From: Pirellula staleyi DSM 6068
GTDB lineage: Bacteria > Planctomycetota > Planctomycetia > Pirellulales > Pirellulaceae
DNA length: 64,000 nucleotides
Assembly (NCBI GenBank): GCA_945875845.1
Contig: CAMCMB010000002.1
Coordinates: forward strand, 123,936 to 187,935
Reading direction: 5' to 3'
Shown here in pieces: positions 9,263 through 17,981 of the stretch. The translations under genes were made by a program, and so were the position numbers. Position 1 is the first letter of the stretch, and every line of letters starts with the position of its first letter. The notes beneath the pieces are model-generated. The model searched no databases. It saw only the letters and a list, made by a program, of their open reading frames with translations, and was not told where the DNA came from.

Positions 9263-10653
9263 CGTTTGCTCGAGCTGCCGTTGCCTGCGTTGGGCGTGCC
9301 GCTTGGAAAGGATCCACCTTGAGGCGTTGCGTTCGGATTTGAGGCGGTCCGTTCGTAGACGCTTCGCAAATTTTCTTCTTCGTCGACATTCGGCAACGGT
9401 TTTAGCAATGGCGCTATCTTGTCGCGAGTTGGGAACAGATCTGCGAGCCAGCTCATATGCTGTATGGGTTCGGCAGGCATACCTCCGGTCTTTTCCATCA
9501 TCGCTTTTGCTTGGTCGGCGAATGGCGTGTCGCTGTACTCCGCGAGCAATTGCGTACAATGCATTCTTGCCGCACGCGCTTCGCTCTTGTTGAAGCGGTA
9601 GGTGGCGTTGGTAAAGAGTCGTTCGGCTCGCCGGTACCGGACTTCTTTGAATGCATCCTGAATTTGGTCCTGTTCGTCTTTCGCCTTTTGAGGGAATTGA
9701 CGCACCATCTGTTTGATCATCTTCTCAGCTTTGTCCAATGATTCGCCCGAGTAATCCGCACCCTGATAGGACATGAGTGCGGATTTGACGCCGAGGAAGT
9801 GAGCATCAAACTGGTGCTCGCTGTCCGGGTAGGTTGTGATCAAGTCCTGATAAGTATCGAGCGCTTCGTTCCAGGTTCCCTTTTGGAAAGAAATATTGGC
9901 CAACTCCATGGTAATATCGTCTGCCAGTCGACCCGTCGGATTGTCCAATCGCATCTTTTCAAGAACTCGCTTGCCATGATTGTGCGTATCATTCCAAGGC
10001 CGCTTGTTGTCCGTGAGGTTGACGTGATAGAACGGGTCCTTAAATTCGAGCCAGTAAAGGCCAATCTCCATGCGGCGTTGGTCTACTTTGTCTTGGTAAC
10101 GAGTTCGAGGATAGTCTTTTAGGAGTTTAATGTAGTAGTTCTCGGCCTTTGGAAAATCTTCGGCAAAGAAGTAGCTTTCCGCAGACATCAAAAATGCGTC
10201 TTGCTCAAGGGCACTGCTCGTCCAGTTTTTTCCTGCCTCGATATATTTCTTTGCGGCTGCCCGAAATTGAACTTTTCGTTCGTCCCCTTCAAGCTTTGCG
10301 GCTTTCTTGAACAACTCGTCTGCTTGACTGTAGCTTTCGCGTGCAAGATCCTTGTTGACAGCTTTGGGTCCCATGCCAGGGATGCCCTGAAGAAATTTGG
10401 GAGTATTGCTTTCTCGCATTTTGTCGGCCCGAATGCCTTCGGGACGAATCCAGTTGCCTTCTTTGTCTTCGTAGCCTTCGATCGAGTTGCGCGCGCGGAC
10501 GTATTCGTCATCATCCTTCTTGGAAAGGCCGAGCGAAGCGCACCCTAGCTCGAAGCTCAGACCGGCAACTAGCCATACGCGAATAGCGTTTGAAAACGCT
10601 TGCCGGCTCCTATGGGCGGTGCCGATACCTTGTTGTTTGGTCAGGCTGGTCAA
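9259..10653 (-). CDS. BamD-like TPR lipoprotein (outer-membrane assembly)
   Basis: Candidate TTG start at 10653 overlapping the recO stop. Lipobox-like SFELGCASLG, then TPR-like YYIKLLKDYPRTRYQDKV and ALDTYQDLITTYPDSEHQFDAHF. Confidence 0.72.
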   Translation of the reverse strand: MTSLTKQQGIGTAHRSRQAFSNAIRVWLVAGLSFELGCASLGLSKKDDDEYVRARNSIEGYEDKEGNWIRPEGIRADKMRESNTPKFLQGIPGMGPKAVNKDLARESYSQADELFKKAAKLEGDERKVQFRAAAKKYIEAGKNWTSSALEQDAFLMSAESYFFAEDFPKAENYYIKLLKDYPRTRYQDKVDQRRMEIGLYWLEFKDPFYHVNLTDNKRPWNDTHNHGKRVLEKMRLDNPTGRLADDITMELANISFQKGTWNEALDTYQDLITTYPDSEHQFDAHFLGVKSALMSYQGADYSGESLDKAEKMIKQMVRQFPQKAKDEQDQIQDAFKEVRYRRAERLFTNATYRFNKSEARAARMHCTQLLAEYSDTPFADQAKAMMEKTGGMPAEPIQHMSWLADLFPTRDKIAPLLKPLPNVDEEENLRSVYERTASNPNATPQGGSFPSGTPNAGNGSSSKR

Positions 10654-11411
10654 CGCTGCAGTTCCTCTAAAAATTCCGTAAGTCGCAATCGTCGATCTGC
10701 TAAATTGGAGACGAATCTCTCCATCACAAATCTCACTTCGCCACGATACTCGCTGTCGATCGGTTCTGGCTCTTGGGCCCAGTCTGCGGTCGCGTACGAG
10801 ATCAAGTATCCAAGTGTTGGATTCCTGATTCGAAGCACGAAGCGTTGGCCGGGCAAACAATTTGGACATAGCACACCACCCGCAGCGATGCCGAGCCGCG
10901 TCCCATCTCCATTCCGCTCGGACTCTACAGCATTTCCGCAGCTCGCGCATAGATGAAAAGTTGGTAAATGTCCCAGCAACTTCAGCAATTGTATTTCGAA
11001 CCGCAAAACCACTTCCGGTGGGCTTTTTCCCGCATCAAGGTCCATCAGTGTTCGATCGGTCATTTCAAAGAGATCGGCCACTTTTTGATGCTCTTCGGTC
11101 ACTGTCAGCAACAACTCCGCCACGTAATACCCGCAGTAAAGCGGCAATAAGGAAATTTGAGCGGATCGAAACCGCCGAATCAGTTTGGATTCCGTTAATA
11201 GGTCGAGTGTGTCGTTGCTCTTCTGAATAAAGACAATCTGCGACTTCGCTAGCAAATCTAGAGACGACTCAAATGGACTGCGCAATCTGCGAGCCCCTTT
11301 GGCCACCGCCGAGACTTTGCCAAAATGGCGAGTAAAGAGCGTGACAACAAAACTGGTTTCACTCCAGGGGACCGCTCTGAGAACGATCGCTTCACTTTTT
11401 TCCGATGACAT
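10650..11411 (-). CDS. recO: DNA repair protein RecO
   Basis: MSSEKSEAIVLRAVPWSETSFVVTLFTRHFGKVSAVAKGARRLRSPFESSLDLLAKSQI... with a Cys pair region (CASCG...CPNC) typical of RecO. Confidence 0.9.
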   Translation of the reverse strand: MSSEKSEAIVLRAVPWSETSFVVTLFTRHFGKVSAVAKGARRLRSPFESSLDLLAKSQIVFIQKSNDTLDLLTESKLIRRFRSAQISLLPLYCGYYVAELLLTVTEEHQKVADLFEMTDRTLMDLDAGKSPPEVVLRFEIQLLKLLGHLPTFHLCASCGNAVESERNGDGTRLGIAAGGVLCPNCLPGQRFVLRIRNPTLGYLISYATADWAQEPEPIDSEYRGEVRFVMERFVSNLADRRLRLTEFLEELQR

Positions 11412-11526
11412 CGAATCCCTGAACGATTTTGGAAAGTTCCGTCAGTCGACCCACATTCCATAGCTTATGCGACCCGCAACAGCGAGCAAAGCCTAGCGGC
11501 AATCCGGTGCGTCCTTTCCTATTGCC

Positions 11527-11591
11527 AAAGTGGCGTAAGCTTCCAGCCTGCGAGGAATCACGGATGGCAAGCTGGAAGCTTACCCCACTTT
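11527..11591. repeat. Hairpin of the GTGGG-TAAGCTTCCAGCC family
   Basis: Arms AAAGTGGCGTAAGCTTCCAGCCTGC / GCAAGCTGGAAGCTTACCCCACTTT. Related to 27522-27577 and 60425-60484. Confidence 0.82.
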
Positions 11592-11703
11592 TAAGCCCTG
11601 GCCGCATTCACTCGAATTGGGGATGAATTTTTCGGAGTTGCGAATATATTGGGGAAAATTTGATTTCTCCCCGTTCAATCTACGTTGGAAAGCTTTGCCC
11701 TGC

Positions 11704-13527
11704 ATGCCGCAGATTACAATTCAAGAATTGACCATTAGCTATCGCGGTCCAAGTTTATTATCTGCCGTTTCTTGTAGGATTGAGCCCGGAGAACACATCG
11801 GATTGCTCGGCCGAAACGGGAGTGGCAAGACAACCTTTATGCGGTTGATTTCCGGTCAAGAGCAACCGGAATCGGGCAAGATCGAGCTCAGCGACGGCAC
11901 GCGAATTGCCATCCTACCTCAAGACGTCCCCCTCGACATCGCTGGCAAAGTTGCAGACGTTATTGCGAAAGGACTACCTGAAGGCCTACACGATCTGGAA
12001 CACCACTGGGAACGCGATCAGTTGGTCGATCGAACATTGTCCCAAATGGAACTGGATGGAACAGCTGATTTTCAACGGCTTTCCACAGGTATGAAGCGCC
12101 GAGTCTTGTTAGCGCAAGCCATCGTCAGTAAGCCAGATGTTTTGTTGCTGGACGAGCCCACAAACCATTTGGATATCGACGCGATCACTTGGCTCGAAGG
12201 TTTTTTGGGGTCCTTGTCGTCGACGTTGCTCTTCGTAACGCACGACCGCGCCTTCTTGACGAAACTCGCCGAACGCATTCTGGAGATCGACCGGGGCAAA
12301 CTCTTTGACTGGGCGTGTGACTACCCTACATTTTTGAAGCGAAAAGAACTCGCATTGCTGGCGGAGGAAAAGCAAAATGCGTTGTTCGACAAGAAACTGG
12401 CGGAAGAGGAAGTTTGGATACGAACGGGCGTTAAGGCGCGTCGAACTCGCAATGAAGGTCGCGTACGAGCCTTGGAAGCACTGCGTCTAACACATGCGGC
12501 ACGTCGCAAGACCGATGGAAATGTTCGCTTGCAAATCGATTCCGGCGAACGCAGTGGAATGCTTGTTTGCGATCTCAAAGGGGCTTCGTTTGGTTATGAT
12601 CAAAAGACGATCATACCACCGCTTAGCATGACGATTATGCGAGGTGACAAGCTGGGCATCATCGGACGGAACGGCGCGGGTAAATCCACTTTGCTCAAAG
12701 GCTTGCTCGGTCGACTCGCACCCATGCAAGGAACCGTCAAATTGGGTACGAAATTGGAGATCGCCTACTTCGATCAAACCCGTGAGATTTTAGACTTAGA
12801 CAAGACGGCCGAAGAGAACGTAGGCCAGGGCAAGACGAATATCATGATCAATGGCCGATCGAAACACATCATCGGCTATCTTCAAGACTTTCTCTTTACG
12901 CCGGAGCAAGCTAGATCGCCCATCCGTTTTTTCTCGGGCGGCCAACGAAACCGACTACTGCTTGCCAAGCTATTTGCAAGACCCGCAAACATGCTGGTGA
13001 TGGATGAACCGACGAATGATTTAGACACCGAATCGCTGGAGTTGCTGGAAGAACGTTTGGTCGAATATGAGGGTACTGTCCTAATCGTCAGTCACGATAG
13101 AGCCTTTCTGAACAATGTTGTTACGAGCACCGTCGTGTTCGAAGAGACGGGGATCAAAGAGTACGTGGGAGGGTACGATGACTGGCTTCGTCAACGCAAA
13201 GCAGCCAAGAAAAAGGGTGAAAAAACGACTGAAGAGAATCGCCCACCCGTCACGGCACCCAAACAGCGAACGATGGGGGCCAACGATTCGGTGGCTATCG
13301 CAAAAAAGCTGAGCTTCAAAGAGCGAAGTGAGTTGGAGAAGATCCCCAGTTTGATCGAGCAATACGAAGCGGAACAACGAGCGACCCATGCCAGAATGCA
13401 GGAACCGGAATACTTCAAGCAACCGCAATCGAAGATAACCCAAGACCAAGCACGCCTCGGCACATTGGACGACATGTTGGTTGCTGCTTACGCCCGTTGG
13501 GATGAGTTGGTGGCCCGCGAGTCGTAA
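11704..13527 (+). CDS. ABC-F family ATP-binding protein (Uup-like)
   Basis: Two ABC domains: GRNGSGKTT / LSTGMKRRVLLAQA / LLLDEPTNHLD and GRNGAGKST / FSGGQRNRLLLAKL / LVMDEPTNDLD. Start placed at MPQITIQEL (11704). Confidence 0.93.
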   Translation: MPQITIQELTISYRGPSLLSAVSCRIEPGEHIGLLGRNGSGKTTFMRLISGQEQPESGKIELSDGTRIAILPQDVPLDIAGKVADVIAKGLPEGLHDLEHHWERDQLVDRTLSQMELDGTADFQRLSTGMKRRVLLAQAIVSKPDVLLLDEPTNHLDIDAITWLEGFLGSLSSTLLFVTHDRAFLTKLAERILEIDRGKLFDWACDYPTFLKRKELALLAEEKQNALFDKKLAEEEVWIRTGVKARRTRNEGRVRALEALRLTHAARRKTDGNVRLQIDSGERSGMLVCDLKGASFGYDQKTIIPPLSMTIMRGDKLGIIGRNGAGKSTLLKGLLGRLAPMQGTVKLGTKLEIAYFDQTREILDLDKTAEENVGQGKTNIMINGRSKHIIGYLQDFLFTPEQARSPIRFFSGGQRNRLLLAKLFARPANMLVMDEPTNDLDTESLELLEERLVEYEGTVLIVSHDRAFLNNVVTSTVVFEETGIKEYVGGYDDWLRQRKAAKKKGEKTTEENRPPVTAPKQRTMGANDSVAIAKKLSFKERSELEKIPSLIEQYEAEQRATHARMQEPEYFKQPQSKITQDQARLGTLDDMLVAAYARWDELVARES

Positions 13528-13536
13528 GTTAGGCTG

Positions 13537-16518
13537 CTAGAGATTTATGCCCGTCGCGGCATGCAATAGCCAAGCGGTCACGTCGCGCATCGGACCGGTC
13601 AGTCCTGCCGTAATAACCAAAACGACCCCACCGAGAATTGGATCGCTAGAGACGGATGCATAGGGTCCTTTATCCAGTCGATTGATCAAACCAATTTGCT
13701 GGTTCAGTTTTTGCATGCAATCGTTGAACTTTTCGCGAGCTGGCGATTCCATATCGGAACTATTTGCGAGCAAATCGCTTTGCTGTTTCTCGATCAAACT
13801 CGTGACCTCGTATCGAAACCGCCGTGCCTCGGAGCGCATGACAAAGGCCGCGAGAATGGATAGCAGCATAGGTGTCATGAGCGCCGCATACCATATTTGC
13901 GGTGTGCCCCAGGAATCCAACAAGGGAAGGCGTGCCAGCGCGAGAACGATGGAGAGAGCGGCGGGTGCCATCAACGTGTAACTTGAGCTCTCGCCGATCG
14001 CCATCGCGCGAGCGAGCTCTCGTCGATAGGCTCCGCATTGTTGCAACATGTTCTGGATCTTGAGAACTGGGTCTGCTGAATTATCCGTATCGTCCCACTC
14101 CTTGATAGTCTTTGCTTGGTCCGAAATCTCCTTGCGTGCCCTAAGGATACTGATGGTGGACATAGATGCCAGTAAAAAAAGCGAGATGGCAGCCAACCAT
14201 AGTGCAATCGTGGCGGTAAAGCGAGTGATTGCCCCTCGTGCTGGCGGCTCATCCACCCAAGTGAAACCAAGGGCTGCAAAGATCCCCAAAAACAACAGAC
14301 CCGCTAAGAGAACTCCTTTGGTGAATAAGTCGGTATCCGACTCGCATTTGCTCCATTCAAGCCAGCGTCGCAGGACCATCGCACTACTCAGAACTGTTAC
14401 CAAGTAGAACATAGCAACCGATGGCCAGATGCTGGTGGATTCAAGGAAAGTAATTTTCTCACCATCCACGGAATAGTCGCTGACCCACGCCACAATGAGT
14501 CCGAAGAGGGTAAAAACGGTTATGCAAACGAACCAAATAGGAAATGCGTCCTGATCGGCGATCCGTCCACCTGTGGTGATTTTAGGCTCTGGAGCCACCG
14601 GATCTCCGGACGGTTGCGTCAATCTTTTGCCAAGGCAAATGAGCTTGTTGATTGTTTCTATAAAAAAGTCTCGCACGGATTTCATCATATGGTACGCATC
14701 AAGGTGTACCTTGGTCAAACCGTTAGAAAACGAACGCATCACGAAGGTGATTCCGACAACGATCAAGCCAAACAAAACAATCGATAGAAACGATGTGCTT
14801 TGAGTCAGGGACTTTCGAACGCTGGATTGGCGTATAACGAAAGAGCTGGGCAAGCTATCGTTCGACAACTGAATGGGCCCTGAGTTACCGATTTCAAACA
14901 ATAGCGGCTTGAGGGCTTTTTTGTTGTTGGGATCGGATCGACCACAGATATCAAATAGGTCTTGCTGCTCAAGGTTGCCCTCCCCATCAAAAAAATTCGA
15001 GTCATCGAAATACTGTTTCGTGTCATCGAAACATCGAATCGCGATTAAGGTTGCCAGATACGTCGACGTTTGGTATCCATCGCGGAAGCTAGGCATATCG
15101 TTGGTTACCCAAGTGCAATCGCATCGCAATCCGTAGTGACTTGCCACCAACAGATTGCGACATGTTCGTAGGTGTTTTGGCTCGGAAAATCGCGAATTCA
15201 ATTCCGTTGTGAAAAAGGCAGCGGTCGGAAAGACACTCCGAGCCGCTTCAAATATTCTTAACTTGTCTCGATCGTCGGAACCAAGAACACCAACAGCCAC
15301 GACGTTTTCCGGGTTGTTTTTCCTGAGATCGGCTAGTGTGCGGTCCAGATAATCGGTGATCAGGTTTTCTCCGCTCACCGTGTCTGCCACACCACGTAAG
15401 TAGGATATGACGGCGAGGTCATTACCCTTGGCTTGGAACTCCGATTTCAATCCTTCGATGTATTTTTGGGAGCTCGCTTCCACAAACAGGACCGTTTTTT
15501 TTGAACCCAAACGGTCCAGGCTTCGGCCGCGTAATTCCAGTTCCGCGAGAAGCATTTTGGTCAAGTCGGAATCCACGCCGATCGTGTGCACCAAACGAAT
15601 CTTGACGCTTTCATCTTTGGTCTCGCGTGAGTCGGGAGTCTTAGTATCTTTTCGAAACTCGAGAAATAACTGATTGGGCTTAAGACTCGTATTCGAAGCC
15701 GTGCATACGCTGTTAAATAGTGCCGTGCCGAATTTCCATTCCTTGAAAAATGCGATGGTCTCTTTGTGCAATGAGCCATCTTCGGAATTCCTTGCGCTCT
15801 CGGCCTCCTCAGCCATACGACTCAAGGTGTTCGATGAACTTGGCCCGCAAATGACCAAGCCTTTGCGATTAGAAACAGGATTCTTCGTATCGATAATTCG
15901 ATTGCATAGCTGCGCGATAGTATGCAAGGGATAATGTCCAAGGTGCTCGTCGCGAATCCAAACGACTAAAACTGCGTTGCCTGTAGAATTGCTGTACAGT
16001 TTGAGGGGTACGTCGATTTCCGACTGCGTATGTGTAGAATTGGCATGATAGTAATCGTATTTCCCCTCAACGTAGGTCATGCGATCTGGAAAACGCATCG
16101 AATACCCGCTTACCGCTAACGCAAGTTCAACGGCATGTCGATGTCTTCGTCGCGATTCACCACCCTCGTACGAATCCGATCCACCTAGCACTTTCACGAA
16201 CACAAGCAACTTCCCATCTTTTCCGGTCTGGTCGCGAATGGTATCCAGGATCGATGGTGAAGACTCAGGTAGGAACTTTTCGAACTTGAGCTTGCTCTTA
16301 ATCTTGTCAAATGGATCGCACCAATTGTTGAGCGATTTACTGATAGAGTCCGGCGTGGTTGGATACATCACATCCGATTGGTCCGCTTGAGCGGAAGCAT
16401 CTTTTGATTTGGACGGATCACTCACCCTATCTGGCAAGAACGTAGTGGTTGCAAGTCCAAACATGCCTAAAACAACCGTTGCCATAACCAACTGATTTTT
16501 ATTGAGGCGAAGATCCAT
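13537..16518 (-). CDS. Large hypothetical membrane protein with periplasmic-binding-like region and C-terminal TM segments
   Basis: Uninterrupted ORF of about 993 aa. N-terminal TM, a receptor-like middle (LVICGPSSSNTLSRMAEEAE; NVVAVGVLGSDDRDKLRIFEAARSVFPTAAFFTTEL), then several hydrophobic segments. Confidence 0.7.
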   Translation of the reverse strand: MDLRLNKNQLVMATVVLGMFGLATTTFLPDRVSDPSKSKDASAQADQSDVMYPTTPDSISKSLNNWCDPFDKIKSKLKFEKFLPESSPSILDTIRDQTGKDGKLLVFVKVLGGSDSYEGGESRRRHRHAVELALAVSGYSMRFPDRMTYVEGKYDYYHANSTHTQSEIDVPLKLYSNSTGNAVLVVWIRDEHLGHYPLHTIAQLCNRIIDTKNPVSNRKGLVICGPSSSNTLSRMAEEAESARNSEDGSLHKETIAFFKEWKFGTALFNSVCTASNTSLKPNQLFLEFRKDTKTPDSRETKDESVKIRLVHTIGVDSDLTKMLLAELELRGRSLDRLGSKKTVLFVEASSQKYIEGLKSEFQAKGNDLAVISYLRGVADTVSGENLITDYLDRTLADLRKNNPENVVAVGVLGSDDRDKLRIFEAARSVFPTAAFFTTELNSRFSEPKHLRTCRNLLVASHYGLRCDCTWVTNDMPSFRDGYQTSTYLATLIAIRCFDDTKQYFDDSNFFDGEGNLEQQDLFDICGRSDPNNKKALKPLLFEIGNSGPIQLSNDSLPSSFVIRQSSVRKSLTQSTSFLSIVLFGLIVVGITFVMRSFSNGLTKVHLDAYHMMKSVRDFFIETINKLICLGKRLTQPSGDPVAPEPKITTGGRIADQDAFPIWFVCITVFTLFGLIVAWVSDYSVDGEKITFLESTSIWPSVAMFYLVTVLSSAMVLRRWLEWSKCESDTDLFTKGVLLAGLLFLGIFAALGFTWVDEPPARGAITRFTATIALWLAAISLFLLASMSTISILRARKEISDQAKTIKEWDDTDNSADPVLKIQNMLQQCGAYRRELARAMAIGESSSYTLMAPAALSIVLALARLPLLDSWGTPQIWYAALMTPMLLSILAAFVMRSEARRFRYEVTSLIEKQQSDLLANSSDMESPAREKFNDCMQKLNQQIGLINRLDKGPYASVSSDPILGGVVLVITAGLTGPMRDVTAWLLHAATGINL

Positions 16519-16835
16519 GGTGCGAGCCTTTTGTGAACGACCGAACTCAACATGAATCCTCATTGTATTTCAAAGGATTTGAAAAGAGGGGGAAACCGGT
16601 AAAAAAGGCTCTTCGCCCATTTTCCTGGGGGGCGAACCATCGGTGATTGCCAGGGCTAGATCCTCCCGCCTTGCAGTTTGAATTAGAATCTCAAGTCATA
16701 AGGTAGGAATTGTCCGCATTGCGATTGGGGCGGGCACTACCCACTACAGTTTTCTTGCAATTAACGGTACAACAGTGGCTGAAGAATCACGGTCGGGGTC
16801 ATTGGCAAAGGTTTGCACAGGTAGAGTGTTGTTCT

Positions 16836-17948
16836 ATGAAAATCGTTACGAATCGAGAGAAATTTCTGGCTGCATTTCAGATCGCTGCAGGAATAGCACC
16901 TTCCAGAAGTCCGAAGGAAGTCTTGAACAATGTCAAGATCGACGCAACCGATGGGCGGGTTGTGCTCATGGCCACCGACTTGGAAGCTGGGATTCGATTA
17001 GTGGTCGAAGACGTCCAAATCATTGTGCCCGGCCGGGCGTTGCTGAACGTCCAACGGGTGGGCAATATTCTTCGCGAAGCCAGCGACGAAACTCTGTCGC
17101 TGGAAACGAGTGAAAACACGTTGGACATTCAGGGGGGGCATTCCGAATTTCATTTGCCGCTCGCCAATCCAGATGAGTTTCCTAGCGTAGTCGAATTCGC
17201 GGAGGACAGTTACTTTGAAGTTTCCGCTCGATTGTTCAAGGAATTGGTCAAGCGAACCATATTTGCAACCGACAACGAGAGCACCCGATACCAACTTGGA
17301 GGTGTCCTCTTTGAAATGGACGGAGACCAAATCACGACGGTTGCGACCGATGGGCGAAGACTTGCCTGCATGAACGGCAAAGGCACCTCGATCGGGGGAT
17401 TCAAAAACTCGGGAATGTCGACGATTGTGCCAACGAAAACTCTGAACTTGATGGACAGGTCCATCAGTGAGAAGGATGAGTTGGTTCACATCGCAGCACG
17501 CAGCAACGACATCTTGATCCGAACGAACCGATGCACGATCTATTCGAGACTTGTCGAAGGTCGATATCCCAATTGGCGTCAAGTTATTCCCAGTCGCGAA
17601 AACAAAACACGAATCGAGGGAATGGTTGGGCCCTTTTTGACTGCGATTCGGCAGGCGTCCATTGTTGCGGACCCGGAAAGTCGTGGCGTTGAGTTTGTCT
17701 TCGGCAATGGTACGCTCGTTGTTGCTGCCAAAACGGCGGACGTAGGACAATCTCGAATTGAAATGCCAATCGATTACACAGGCGAAGAAGTCAAAATTAC
17801 AATGGACTACCGATTCGTTTCAGACTTCTTCAAGGCCCTAGACCTGGAAAAGCCATTTGCAATCGATGTCCGCAGCAATGCGGAACCAGCCATGTTTTCC
17901 ACGGATGATGGTTATACGTATGTTGTCATGCCGATGGCCAGACAATAG
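16836..17948 (+). CDS. dnaN: DNA polymerase III subunit beta (sliding clamp)
   Basis: MKIVTNREKFLAAFQIAAGIAPSRSPKEVLNNVKIDA...TDGRRLACMNG...YPNWRQVIPS...YTYVVMPMARQ, characteristic DnaN motifs. Confidence 0.95.
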   Translation: MKIVTNREKFLAAFQIAAGIAPSRSPKEVLNNVKIDATDGRVVLMATDLEAGIRLVVEDVQIIVPGRALLNVQRVGNILREASDETLSLETSENTLDIQGGHSEFHLPLANPDEFPSVVEFAEDSYFEVSARLFKELVKRTIFATDNESTRYQLGGVLFEMDGDQITTVATDGRRLACMNGKGTSIGGFKNSGMSTIVPTKTLNLMDRSISEKDELVHIAARSNDILIRTNRCTIYSRLVEGRYPNWRQVIPSRENKTRIEGMVGPFLTAIRQASIVADPESRGVEFVFGNGTLVVAAKTADVGQSRIEMPIDYTGEEVKITMDYRFVSDFFKALDLEKPFAIDVRSNAEPAMFSTDDGYTYVVMPMARQ

Positions 17949-17981
17949 CGTCGAACGAAAGACGTTTTAGGACAAATAAAC

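Noticed and set aside
9263-9559. N-terminal extension of the LptE-like ORF to 9559
   Set aside because: The signal peptide and lipobox begin at the ATG at 9262, and the extension overlaps the BamD-like gene with a basic, low-complexity sequence.
16998-17750. 250-aa minus-strand ORF
   Set aside because: Fully antisense to dnaN, which has unmistakable family motifs.
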